Below, piece by piece: positions 45,308 through 53,020 of a stretch of 64,000 nucleotides of DNA; positions within the stretch are counted from its first letter, which is position 1, and each line of letters starts with the position of its first letter. Made by a program: the position numbers and the translations under genes. Location: contig NZ_JASCIQ010000006.1 of the NCBI RefSeq assembly GCF_029968035.1, positions 186,001 through 250,000 on the forward strand, in the 5' to 3' direction. Below the pieces are notes generated by a model. That model ran no database searches. It was not told where the DNA came from and was given only the letters and a program-made list of their open reading frames with translations. This DNA comes from Streptomyces cavernicola. Lineage in GTDB: Bacteria > Actinomycetota > Actinomycetes > Streptomycetales > Streptomycetaceae.

Positions 45308-46777
45308 TCAGCTCGGCGTGTTCCCACGTGCCGCGGCGAAGAGGCCGTCCCAGTCCGCGATCTTCACCGAGCCGCGGCCCAGCGATGCGCCGAGGGCGGC
45401 CTCCGCATGTTCGATGGACTCCCATCCGGTCCACTCGACCGGGTGGAAGCCGAGGGAGCGCAACGCGGCGAGGGGATCCCGGTCGTGTTCGTGGGCGGGG
45501 CGAGGCCGGGAAGTGGCGTCCTCCAGAAGGGAGTTGACCGTCTCCTTCGCGCAGGGACGGTTGGTGCCGATCACGCCGGTGGGGCCGCGTTTGATCCAGC
45601 CCGCCACGTACTCGCCGGGGGAGACGCGGCCCGCGCGCAGCACTCGGCCGGCGTCGTTCGGCACCGTGCCCGAGGCCGGGTCGAACGGCAGCCCCTCGAG
45701 CGGAACGCCTCGGTAGCCGACCGAGCGCAGCACCAACTCCGCCTGGATGTCCTCGACTTGACCTGTGCCCCGCACCCCGCCCGTCCCGTCGGGAACGGTC
45801 CGCTCGAAGCGCACCGCGCCCACCCGGCCCGCCGCTGCGAGCAGTTCGACGGGGCGCAGGAAGAACCGCAGGTGGATCCGGCGGGCGGCGCGCGCCTGCC
45901 CGAGCTCGGCGGAGGACGCCGCCCAGGCCTTGAGCACCTCCACGTTGCGCCGGTTCGCGGCGGGCAGCGCGGAAGGGTCGGCACAAGCCGGGTCGAGCGC
46001 CAACTCGGCCGGGTCGACGACGACTTGGGCGTTCGCGAGCGTGCCGAGCTCGCGCAGCTCCTTCGTCGTGAACTTGGCCTGCGACGGTCCGCGCCGGCCC
46101 ACCATGTGCACATCCCGCACGGCACTCCCGGCCAGCGCGTCCAGGGCGCCCTGCGGCATGTCGGTGGGCCGGAGCTCCTCCGCGCCCCGGGCGAGGATGC
46201 GGGTCACGTCCACGGCGACGTTGCCCACGCCGATCACCACGGCCGAGCGCACTTCACGTACGAGCGAAGGAGCGTCGCGTACGAAGGCGGGAGGGTGGGG
46301 GCGGCCCAGGCGCGCGTGGTGTGCGGCGCCGTTCTCGGCGGCGTCCGGGTGGGCGCTGTACCAGGACACGAACTCGGTGGCCGAGCAGCTGCCCGGCAGG
46401 TCCTCGCCGGGGATGCCCAGATGCCGGTCGGTGGCGGCGCCCACGCAGTACACCACCGCGTCGTACAGCTCCAGGAGCTGCCCGGGGGAGATGCCGCCGG
46501 GGCCGACCTCGACGCCGCCGAGGAAGCGCACGTGCGGGTCGTCGAGGACGGTCCGCAGGTTGTTCTGCAGCGATTTGATCTTCTCGTGGTCCGGCGCGAC
46601 ACCGTATCTGACCAGGCCGTACGGGCAGGGCAGCCGGTCGAGGACGTCGACGCGGACGCCCTCGACCCAGGGCCCGTCGTCCGGCGGCCCGCCCCCTGGG
46701 GGCCGAGCGTGCGCCACCAGGGTCTGGGCGGTGTAGACCCCGCTCGGTCCCGATCCGACGACGGCCACATGCAGCAC
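45308..46777 (-). CDS. fprA: FAD-dependent ferredoxin/adrenodoxin-type NADP reductase
   Basis: 489 residues. FAD Rossmann motif is HVAVVGSGPSGVYTAQTLV at the start, followed by LPCPYGLVRYGVAPDHEKIK. The NADP motif is VVIGVGNVAVDVTRILA, and the C-terminal FAD site is GWIKRGPTGVIGTNR. This set matches FprA of Mycobacterium. It passes electrons from NADPH to ferredoxins for P450 or other oxygenases. GTG 46777 has AGGAG at good spacing. It converges on the ArsR gene with only an 18-bp gap. Confidence 0.92.
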   Translation of the reverse strand: MLHVAVVGSGPSGVYTAQTLVAHARPPGGGPPDDGPWVEGVRVDVLDRLPCPYGLVRYGVAPDHEKIKSLQNNLRTVLDDPHVRFLGGVEVGPGGISPGQLLELYDAVVYCVGAATDRHLGIPGEDLPGSCSATEFVSWYSAHPDAAENGAAHHARLGRPHPPAFVRDAPSLVREVRSAVVIGVGNVAVDVTRILARGAEELRPTDMPQGALDALAGSAVRDVHMVGRRGPSQAKFTTKELRELGTLANAQVVVDPAELALDPACADPSALPAANRRNVEVLKAWAASSAELGQARAARRIHLRFFLRPVELLAAAGRVGAVRFERTVPDGTGGVRGTGQVEDIQAELVLRSVGYRGVPLEGLPFDPASGTVPNDAGRVLRAGRVSPGEYVAGWIKRGPTGVIGTNRPCAKETVNSLLEDATSRPRPAHEHDRDPLAALRSLGFHPVEWTGWESIEHAEAALGASLGRGSVKIADWDGLFAAARGNTPS

Positions 46778-46882
46778 GACGGGCTCCTTCCGAGGGTGTG
46801 CCCGGGGTGCTTCCAGCATCGCACCGCGACCCGCGCGAGGGGAGGTGCACGCGCGGGCCGGCTCGGGACGACCCGGATCCGC

Positions 46883-47641
46883 TCAGGACATGCCGCGCAT
46901 CCGGTGGATCTCGGCGCTCTGTTGGGCCACCGTGTCGTTGGCCATCTCCTCGATCTGGATGTTGTTGCCCTCGGCGAGGAGGTCGGTGGCCATCGTCACG
47001 GCGCCTGCGTGGTGCGTGATCATCAGCTTCAGGAACAGCTCGTCGAACGCCGCGCCCTCGGCCGCCCGCAACGTCTTGAGCTGCGCCTCTGTCGCCATGC
47101 CGGGCATCGGCGCGCCGTCGCCGTGCCCGTCGCCGTGCCCGTCGCCGTGGCCGTCGTGGTGGGAATCCCCGCCCTGGCCCCCGTCCTGGCCGCCTTCCTC
47201 GGCGCCGCCCTGATCGTCCCGCTTGTCCGCGTCGTGCGTCTTCAGCCAGCCCTTCATGGCGTCGATCTCCGGGCCCTGGGCGGCCTCGATGCGCTCGGCC
47301 AGACCCTTCACCTTCGCCGACTCGGCGCGTTTCGGGGCTAGTTCGGTCATGACGAGGGCCTGCGCGTGGTGCTCGATCATCATCTCGGCGTAGGCGAAGT
47401 CCGCCGAATTGGGGGTGTCGTCGTCGCTCTTCGCGGCGGCTTCCTCGGGCGAGAGCCGCTTGTTCTCCTCGCCGGGCTTGCCCGGAGCGATCACGGACGG
47501 GCCGTCCTTGCCCGCGCCCCCGGCGCCGGCCCGGTCGTCCGCTGACGACGAGTCACATCCCGTCAGGGCGACCCCGATGAGGAGTGCCGCGGCTGCGGCG
47601 GTGAGCACGTGGGAGCGCTTCGATCTGCGGCGGTTCGGCAC
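46883..47641 (-). CDS. DUF305 lipoprotein with His/Asp/Gly repeat
   Basis: 252 residues. A signal peptide ends in a lipobox LTGC (Cys29). Two DUF305 ferritin-like halves follow, with paired histidines in MMIEHHAQALVMTEL and LMITHHAGAVTMATDL, separated by a loop of DGHG repeats (DSHHDGHGDGHGDGHGDG). Metal binding, perhaps copper, is likely for the His pairs and the loop, but not shown. GTG 47641 has GGAGG six bases upstream, better than GTG 47659. Divergent from the LVIVD gene, a frequent partner. Confidence 0.88.
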   Translation of the reverse strand: MPNRRRSKRSHVLTAAAAALLIGVALTGCDSSSADDRAGAGGAGKDGPSVIAPGKPGEENKRLSPEEAAAKSDDDTPNSADFAYAEMMIEHHAQALVMTELAPKRAESAKVKGLAERIEAAQGPEIDAMKGWLKTHDADKRDDQGGAEEGGQDGGQGGDSHHDGHGDGHGDGHGDGAPMPGMATEAQLKTLRAAEGAAFDELFLKLMITHHAGAVTMATDLLAEGNNIQIEEMANDTVAQQSAEIHRMRGMS

Positions 47642-47670
47642 AACTGCCTCCAGTGGCACACGTGTTGGCG

Positions 47671-47730
47671 TACGAGATGAGAGGAGGTGAGACGAGAGGA
47701 GACGAGAGGAGACGGGGGGAGACGAGGTGA
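47671..47730. repeat. Six-unit 10-bp tandem repeat
   Basis: Consecutive decamers of GACGAGAGGA type (47671, 47681, 47691, 47701, 47711, 47721), two identical and the rest with one to four changes. They lie in the divergent DUF305/LVIVD intergenic region (47642-47930), purine-only on the forward strand apart from single C/T positions, 30 bp upstream of the DUF305 start. Confidence 0.8.
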
Positions 47731-47930
47731 TGCGGACGAGGTGTGCGGGGGTGCGGGGGCCGTTGGGGAAGGGGTGTCGGTCCGGACTGTCCTAGCACGA
47801 GTCCCTACGGCGGTGATCAGAAAGTTCCATGACAAGTCTGTTGCCATCTGTTGATATGAGCATGGCGAGCACGATACTGCCGGTGTCCGTGAACCGTTCA
47901 ACTCTGAACGGCTACAAGGGAGGACAAGCA

Positions 47931-49430
47931 GTGACCCTGTTGACCGAACCCCGAGCGCGACGCAGACGCCTGGGCGTCTTCGCCGCGGCCGCCGGGCTCG
48001 CCGCAGCACTCCTGACGGCAGGCCCTGCCGTGGCGACACCCGACCCGGGCGACGCGCCCACCAAGCGCGAGGTCTCGAAGAGCGAGCAGGCCGAGGCCGA
48101 GAAGGCGATCGAGAAGGGCGAGATACCCGCGCCGGACGAGATCGTCCACTCCGACAACATCGAACATCTCGGAAACACCCCGAAGGACGCGCTGCCGGGC
48201 ACCAACTCGGACCTGGCGTTCCAGGGCGAGTACGCGTTCGCAGGCAACTACGACGGCTTCCGCGTCTTCGACATCAGCGACCCGAAGGCGCCGAAGACCG
48301 TCGCCCAGGTGCTCTGTCCGGGCTCGCAGAACGACGTGTCGGTCTCCGGGAACCTGCTGTTCCTGTCCACCGACTCCTCGCGCAGCGACAGCAGTTGCAA
48401 CAGCACGACGCAGCCGGCGACGGAGAAGTCCTCGTGGGAGGGCATGAAGGTCTTCGACATCAGCGACAAGGCGAACCCCAAGTACGTCGCCGCCGTCGAG
48501 ACCGCCTGCGGCTCGCACACCCACACCCTGCTGCCCAAGCGCGACAACGTCTACGTGTACGTCTCCTCGTACTCGCCGAGCGCCACGTTCCCGGACTGCC
48601 AGCCGCCGCACGACGGGATCTCCGTCATCAAGGTGCCGCGCGACGCACCCGAGAAGGCGGCGGTCGTCGGCTTCCCCGTCCTCTTCCCCGGTGACGGGCC
48701 GGACGGCGGCGGCAACCCGGGCGGGCCCACCAACCCGGGCGTCTCGAAGACCACGGGCTGCCACGACATCACCGTGCTGCCCTCCAAGGACCTCGCGGCG
48801 GGCGCCTGCATGGGCGACGGCATCCTCTTCGACATCGGGGACCCGGAGCAGCCGAAGGTCATCGACCAGGTGCAGGACAACGTGAACTTCGCGTTCTGGC
48901 ACTCGGCGACCTTCAACCAGAAGGCGGACAAGGTTGTCTTCACCGACGAGCTCGGCGGCGGCGGCGCGGCCACCTGCAACGAGGCCATCGGGCCGAACCG
49001 CGGCGCCGACGGCATCTACGAGATCAAGGGCAAGGGCGACAGCCGCAAGCTGGTCTTCAAGAGCTACTTCAAGATTCCGCGCCACCAGGCGGACACCGAG
49101 AACTGCGTGGCTCACAACGGCTCGCTGATCCCGGTCAAGGGCAAGGACCTGATGGTCCAGGCCTGGTACCAGGGCGGCGTCTCCGTCTGGGACTTCACGG
49201 ACTCGACCGAGCCGAAGGAGATCGCCTACTTCGAGCGCGGCCCGCTCTCCACGGACGCCATCAGGACCGGCGGCTCGTGGTCGGCGTACTACTACAACGG
49301 TCACATCTACTCGAACGACATGGCCAAGGGCTTCGACGTCCTGAAGATCGACGACAGTCGTACGGACCCGGCCGGGGACGTCCGGATGCGTGAGCTCAAC
49401 GTGCAGACGCAGCCGGACTACTTCGACTGA
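47931..49430 (+). CDS. Secreted LVIVD-repeat beta-propeller protein
   Basis: 499 residues. An Arg-rich signal peptide (EPRARRRRLGVFAAAAGLAA, cleavage near residue 35, AVA) is followed by a seven-bladed LVIVD-type propeller. Blades such as GFRVFDISDPKAPKTVAQV, GMKVFDISDKANPKYVAAV, ILFDIGDPEQPKVIDQV and VSVWDFTDSTEPKEIAYFE are visible. Several Cys are present (LCPGSQN, DSSCNST, ETACGSH, TGCHDI), possibly as disulfides. GTG 47931 follows GGGAGGACAAGCA. Its role is unknown; it is likely functionally linked with the divergent DUF305 lipoprotein. Confidence 0.88.
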   Translation: MTLLTEPRARRRRLGVFAAAAGLAAALLTAGPAVATPDPGDAPTKREVSKSEQAEAEKAIEKGEIPAPDEIVHSDNIEHLGNTPKDALPGTNSDLAFQGEYAFAGNYDGFRVFDISDPKAPKTVAQVLCPGSQNDVSVSGNLLFLSTDSSRSDSSCNSTTQPATEKSSWEGMKVFDISDKANPKYVAAVETACGSHTHTLLPKRDNVYVYVSSYSPSATFPDCQPPHDGISVIKVPRDAPEKAAVVGFPVLFPGDGPDGGGNPGGPTNPGVSKTTGCHDITVLPSKDLAAGACMGDGILFDIGDPEQPKVIDQVQDNVNFAFWHSATFNQKADKVVFTDELGGGGAATCNEAIGPNRGADGIYEIKGKGDSRKLVFKSYFKIPRHQADTENCVAHNGSLIPVKGKDLMVQAWYQGGVSVWDFTDSTEPKEIAYFERGPLSTDAIRTGGSWSAYYYNGHIYSNDMAKGFDVLKIDDSRTDPAGDVRMRELNVQTQPDYFD

Positions 49431-50176
49431 TCAGTCTGGTTCGGCTGGTTCGACCGATTCGGTTGGTTCGGCCGACGGTTTTTGGTGGGCTGCGGCACGA
49501 TCGCCGGCTCGCCCGTCGCCCCGGTGAGCGGCTTCGTGCCGCTTGCCGGGGCGAGCGTCGACCTGGGGCTGCCGAGCGGCTTCTCGCCCGGCGGGAACCC
49601 GGACTCCCAGTCGAGCCCGTACCGCTGGAACAGCTCGGCGCGCAGGGTGCTCGCGGGCATCGGCGCGCCCGGCAGCAGCACCGCGACCACGGCGCCCATC
49701 AACAGGGCGCGCAGCAGCGGGTATTCGACGTCGACGTCCTCCGCCCCGTACCGCCGCACCGTGTCCCTCAGGAGCTCCGCGAGCCGCTGCTGCTCGGCGC
49801 ACTGCACGAAGCTCTCGGCCTGCAGGATGCTCGCCATGTGCGTCCGCATCAGGACCGGCCGCTCCTGTGCGAGGCCGAGGATCGCGTCGATGGCCCGCGC
49901 GAGGCGCTCGCGCCCGTCGTCGGTACGCGGCTCGCGCTCCAGGGCGGCTTCGAGCGTGAGATGCATCAGGCGGTGCACGGCGGACTGTAGGAGCTCGCGC
50001 TTCCCGGGGAAGTAGTACGAGATCAGGCCGCGCGCTGAGCCGGCGAGGTCCGCGATGTCACCGAGCGTCGTCGCCTCGTAGCCGCGCTCGCCGACCAGCG
50101 TCACCGTCGCGTCGAGCAGCCGCTCGCGGGAACGGCGCCGCAATTCTTCGTTGACCGCTGCGCTTCGCGGAGACAT
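49418..50176 (-). CDS. TetR-family transcriptional regulator
   Basis: 252 residues. The HTH lies at about 15-60 (LVGERGYEATTLGDIADLAG, then SARGLISYYFPGKREL). A long ligand domain follows, and the protein ends in a low-complexity Pro/Asn/Gln tail after residue 220 that is probably disordered. The 3' end overlaps the LVIVD gene end by 13 bp, convergent. A dyad and a TATAGT box lie upstream. The target is unknown. Confidence 0.86.
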   Translation of the reverse strand: MSPRSAAVNEELRRRSRERLLDATVTLVGERGYEATTLGDIADLAGSARGLISYYFPGKRELLQSAVHRLMHLTLEAALEREPRTDDGRERLARAIDAILGLAQERPVLMRTHMASILQAESFVQCAEQQRLAELLRDTVRRYGAEDVDVEYPLLRALLMGAVVAVLLPGAPMPASTLRAELFQRYGLDWESGFPPGEKPLGSPRSTLAPASGTKPLTGATGEPAIVPQPTKNRRPNQPNRSNQPNQTDQSK

Positions 50177-50189
50177 CCTGTAACTCCTG

Positions 50190-50222
50190 CGTTGACTGGC
50201 TCGCAGCCAACTATACTCAACG
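50190..50222 (-). promoter_or_regulatory. Candidate TetR operator/promoter
   Basis: On the reverse strand a TATAGT box (complement of 50211-50216) is followed by TTGGCT-GCG-AGCCA, an inverted repeat, and CGTTGA/TCAACG close the region. It is 14 bp upstream of the TetR start, next to AGGAGTTACAGG. Autoregulation is inferred. Confidence 0.45.
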
Positions 50223-50281
50223 CGTGTCGCTCGGAGCCCCACGGGACCCCGTCCGGCCAGGCCGTTCGCATTTCGGGCGAC

Positions 50282-50310
50282 GCGGGGGATCGTCCGAAAT
50301 GCGGCGGTCT
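50282..50310. repeat. Left 29-bp direct repeat (putative attL core)
   Basis: This copy forms the right arm of a dyad: GCATTTCGGGCGA (50268-50280) pairs 12/13 with TCGTCCGAAATGC (50290-50302). The other copy lacks the left arm. The left flank therefore looks like original chromosome, with the dyad restored if the element is removed. Confidence 0.7.
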
Positions 50311-50394
50311 GTTCTTTTGACCTGCACCTTTGTGGTGATCTACGGGTGTGGGTTCACAGGCGGTTCATGATCGGTTGAAAACGCCCCCTGAATC

Positions 50395-50684
50395 ACAGGA
50401 CGCGTCGGTGTGACCCAAGAGGTTCTGCACGGTCTTCACGTCGGCACCGTTCCTGATCAGAACGCTCGCGAAGTAATGCCGAAGATCATGGACCGAGCGC
50501 TTACTCCCGCCGCTTTGGTGGTCTTGCTCCACAGGTACTCGGCCGCACGCCCCATGGGGAAGATCAGCCCGCCAGGCTCCGCAGCTTCCACAAGGGGACA
50601 CAGAGCATCTGAGACGACAGCAGCGAGAAACGCGGTCCGGAGGCTCGACTCAGTCTTGAGAGGGCCCCAACTCCCCTTGCTTGA
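50395..50684 (-). pseudogene. Tyrosine site-specific integrase, frameshifted C-terminal remnant
   Basis: One frame (from about 50684 to 50497) reads [11 protein letters not shown] and [20 protein letters not shown], then TKAAGVS, the catalytic-domain start with the first Arg. A second frame from about 50499 continues [20 protein letters not shown] and [11 protein letters not shown], the HxxR and LGH boxes. A single-base shift at about 50498 separates them. The protein is cut after LGHTDAS, so the nucleophilic Tyr is missing, and the N-terminal half is absent. It cannot be active. Confidence 0.8.
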
Positions 50685-50712
50685 GGAGCCACTGTCGTCA
50701 CGGCTCTGCGCG

Positions 50713-50820
50713 GCCATCGTTGACCGGCTCACCTTCAACGGCACGATCATCGAGACCGGCGCCGACTCCTACCGCCTTGCATCGGCACGGGCGAAGACTC
50801 AGAGCCCTGCCGAGGCCTGA
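50713..50820 (+). pseudogene. IstB-like (IS21-family helper ATPase) C-terminal fragment
   Basis: The last 35 codons of the frame, AIVDRLTFNGTIIETGADSY followed by RLASARA, match the characteristic C-terminus of IstB-type ATP-binding proteins of IS21 elements. No P-loop or istA is present, so it is a relic. Its position suggests the insertion sequence removed or replaced the 5' half of the integrase gene. Confidence 0.65.
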
Positions 50821-50877
50821 CAGCCGCCGATTCTTCCCTGCAGCCTGCCCGCACTCACGAGCGGCGATCCCGTTTGA

Positions 50878-51243
50878 TCAGTCGGTCAGAGTGCCCTGAT
50901 GGAAGTACATCCGCCAGCCCGTTTCCGTCAGGCGCCACAACGAGCTCCTCCGAGCCCGACGGCCCTTGTGGTCGGTGAAAAACGTCAGATGGACGAGCCC
51001 CGGAGCAAGGACGACCCCGGTCATCTCGCTGACCTTGACCGGAGACTCCGGAGTCACTGACCCATCACCAGTCACGGATAGGACCGAGTCCATGTTCCAC
51101 CAGCGTCCAGAAGCCCCGATCTCGGTGAACTCCGGGTCCAGAAGCTCCAGAACACGGGACGAGGAAGCGCGCACCTCGGGATCGAGTAGCCGCATCTCCC
51201 CGTCGATAGCTGCTTGCACGGCCCGCTCGTTCTCATCCGTCAT
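50878..51243 (-). CDS. DUF4440/NTF2-fold protein
   Basis: 121 residues, complete. AAIDGEMRLLDPEVRASSSR, ELLDPEFTEIGASGRWWNM, LVHLTFFTDHKGRRARRSSL and RMYFHQGTLTD follow the DUF4440 pattern found widely in Streptomyces. It probably binds a small ligand. It is inside the decayed element and starts 9 bp after the stop of an unassigned reverse-strand frame. Confidence 0.78.
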   Translation of the reverse strand: MTDENERAVQAAIDGEMRLLDPEVRASSSRVLELLDPEFTEIGASGRWWNMDSVLSVTGDGSVTPESPVKVSEMTGVVLAPGLVHLTFFTDHKGRRARRSSLWRLTETGWRMYFHQGTLTD

Positions 51244-51252
51244 GCCCGAACC

Positions 51253-51774
51253 CTACTGACGCCGCTTCGCGGAGCACAGTGAATTGTTGATCTGCTGCCC
51301 CGACAGCCAGGCCACGCCGTCATAACTCGTGAACATTCCGATTCGTTCACAGCAACCGATGCCTCCCAAGCCGGTGTTGAAGTGCTGCCCGTTGTTGTGA
51401 ACAGAGCCAGCCCCACCTTCGTGGCCGGCGTTGAGGACGCCAAGTTGGTCCCGCACGATGCCTTCAGCAGCACGCCCGGCCGCGTTCTGGCGAGCGTCTT
51501 GCTTGATCAGCTCGACGGGGATCCCTACGAGGGTTTCGTGGGCGGGAATGTTCTGTGATCCTTCGGAGTCTCGCCCTGTACGAGGATCGTTCCCCGGTCC
51601 GTCTGGTAGATCGTGGGGCAGTCCGACTTGCCGCATGTCGTTGCGAGCGTCGTCACCTTCGCGAACGTCCCCTTCCGCGGGCGCAGTTGGTCCGCGTCTG
51701 ATCATCCCGGGGGTGACCACGAGGGGGCAAGAGGCGGCGTTTTCCGGAACGGGAAACCCTGCGTGCGGCAGCAT
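51253..51774 (-). CDS. Unassigned open frame in the decayed element
   Basis: A 173-codon frame with mixed composition. The middle (IPVELIKQDARQNAAGRAAE, then IVRDQLGVLNAGHEGG) looks protein-like and slightly resembles C-terminal domains of secreted toxins, while the N-terminal third does not look like a conserved domain. It may be the remnant of a larger gene. Codon third positions are less GC-rich than in flanking genes. Not a confident gene. Confidence 0.3.
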   Translation of the reverse strand: MLPHAGFPVPENAASCPLVVTPGMIRRGPTAPAEGDVREGDDARNDMRQVGLPHDLPDGPGNDPRTGRDSEGSQNIPAHETLVGIPVELIKQDARQNAAGRAAEGIVRDQLGVLNAGHEGGAGSVHNNGQHFNTGLGGIGCCERIGMFTSYDGVAWLSGQQINNSLCSAKRRQ

Positions 51775-51888
51775 CCTGGTGGTGGGACACGCGCCCTGGG
51801 CTCACCCTGACGCTGCTGCCATGATTCCTTCCGCCGCCCTGGCACAGGCGGCAGGACGCAGTCGCGCAAGCTCAGCGGAGGGGACAGC

Positions 51889-52404
51889 ATGGCCGACCAG
51901 TGGGTGAAACTCGAACTGGATGTCGCAGGGTTCAATGCATCGCGCTTCGAGCCGTACGTGACCAGATGCCGAGCCCAAGGCATCCGTTTCACGACCCTTG
52001 CGGAGATGGGAGACACGCAGGAGCAGCGGCTCGCGCTCTACGAACTCAACAAGGAGTGTTCGGCCGACATCCCTGAACGTGGCGAGTTCTTCTCATATGA
52101 GGAGTACGCCGAACGTCGCTTCGCGGCGTCTTCTTACGATCCGCGCGGCGTCGTGATCGCGTTGGATGGAGAAACGTGGGTTGGGATGGCGGCATCGTCA
52201 AAGCACGAGAAATTCGTGTTCAACGAGATGACCGGGGTGAGGTCAACTCACCGGGGTCGGGGCATCTCGATCGCGATGAAGACGATCGGGATGGCGTTTG
52301 TCCGCCAGTGCGGCGCGAGCAAGGTTCGCACGATCCATCACCCGCTAAACAAAAGCGCCATCAATATGAACCGGACGATGGGGTTCGTGGACGCGCGTGA
52401 CTGA
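51889..52404 (+). CDS. GNAT-family acetyltransferase
   Basis: 171 residues. The GNAT acetyl-CoA loop is TGVRSTHRGRGISIAMK, followed by HPLNKSAINMNRTMGFVD. The whole resembles the second half of double-GNAT proteins of actinobacteria (the beginning WVKLELDVAGFNASRFE is like their interdomain start), so it may be a 5'-truncated gene. However, GGAGGGG precedes ATG 51889 well, so it can be expressed. GC is lower than average, consistent with foreign origin. Substrate unknown. Confidence 0.75.
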   Translation: MADQWVKLELDVAGFNASRFEPYVTRCRAQGIRFTTLAEMGDTQEQRLALYELNKECSADIPERGEFFSYEEYAERRFAASSYDPRGVVIALDGETWVGMAASSKHEKFVFNEMTGVRSTHRGRGISIAMKTIGMAFVRQCGASKVRTIHHPLNKSAINMNRTMGFVDARD

Positions 52405-52431
52405 ACACAGCCGGGCAGAATCAGTTTTTTT

Positions 52432-52460
52432 GCGGGGGATCGTCCGAAATGCGGCGGTCT
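52432..52460. repeat. Right 29-bp direct repeat (putative attR core)
   Basis: Identical to 50282-50310; flanked on the left by a T-run (CAGTTTTTTT) that belongs to the element and on the right by chromosome-like sequence of high GC. Confidence 0.7.
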
Positions 52461-52581
52461 TGAGGTGCGTTTCGCGGCCCGCCGCGACTGTGCGTGAAGG
52501 TGTGCAGGCGGTGCGTGGCGGGAGTACGTGAGGTCGTGCCTCAGGCCGCTCTCCCTCGGCCCGCCCGCCGGGGGCAAGGTT

Positions 52582-52944
52582 TCAGACTCTGGTCGGTCTT
52601 CTGTTTCTCCGGCTGAGTCGGTAGACGGCGTACGTGATGCCGAGGATGACGTCCGCGGCGGCCCAGAGGGCGATGATCAGTCCGACTCCGAGAGCGGTGC
52701 CGAAGTTCTCCGCCTCGTTGCAGGTGGTCGTGTCCAAGGATCCACAGTCCTCGGGAGTGCCGCCCGCGGACGCGGCACCGGTGATCACCCACACCAGGAA
52801 GAGCAGCTGGATCGCAAGGAACACCCAGAGGAACACTCGGCGGCGCTTGCGGGGTTTCTCCCTGAAGCCTTCGGCGTCCGGTCCCTGTCGGCCCTCGGGG
52901 CGTGGGTCCCGGCCGGGCTGCGGAGAGGGTGGTGTGGTCGGCAT
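52582..52944 (-). CDS. Small two-helix membrane protein
   Basis: 120 residues. A Pro/Arg-rich cytoplasmic N-terminus (about 35 residues) leads into a membrane segment VFLWVFLAIQLLFLVWVITG. An external loop with two Cys (EDCGSLDTTTCNE) follows, then a second segment GTALGVGLIIALWAAADVIL and a basic end. The two Cys could form a disulfide. The function is unknown; such proteins are common in Streptomyces. Confidence 0.78.
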   Translation of the reverse strand: MPTTPPSPQPGRDPRPEGRQGPDAEGFREKPRKRRRVFLWVFLAIQLLFLVWVITGAASAGGTPEDCGSLDTTTCNEAENFGTALGVGLIIALWAAADVILGITYAVYRLSRRNRRPTRV

Positions 52945-53020
52945 GGTGGACCTCCTCTGCGAGCGAGGTCGGTTTGTAGGTGCACTGTCGACGTTACGTC
53001 GCGCACGGTCGGTGGCGCGA

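Larger units (their letters stand above)
50282..52460. mobile_element. Decayed integrative element bounded by a 29-bp perfect direct repeat
   Basis: An identical 29-bp sequence (starting GCGGGGGATCGTCC, ending GCGGCGGTCT) stands at 50282-50310 and 52432-52460. Between the copies lie a truncated tyrosine-integrase relic next to the left repeat, an istB fragment, a DUF4440 gene, an unassigned frame and an acetyltransferase. GC is visibly lower than in the flanks, especially in 51250-52400. This arrangement fits attL and attR of an old integration event whose transfer and replication genes are gone. The repeats do not lie in a tRNA gene. Confidence 0.7.

Noticed and set aside
50410..50712. The 5' part of the 136-codon forward frame as a real gene
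   Set aside because: It is antisense to the integrase relic; only the last 35 codons resemble a protein family (IstB).
50282..52460. tRNA gene at the attachment repeat
   Set aside because: The 29-bp core and flanks do not fold into a cloverleaf and lack a TTCGAAT-type T-arm; only a simple dyad is present.
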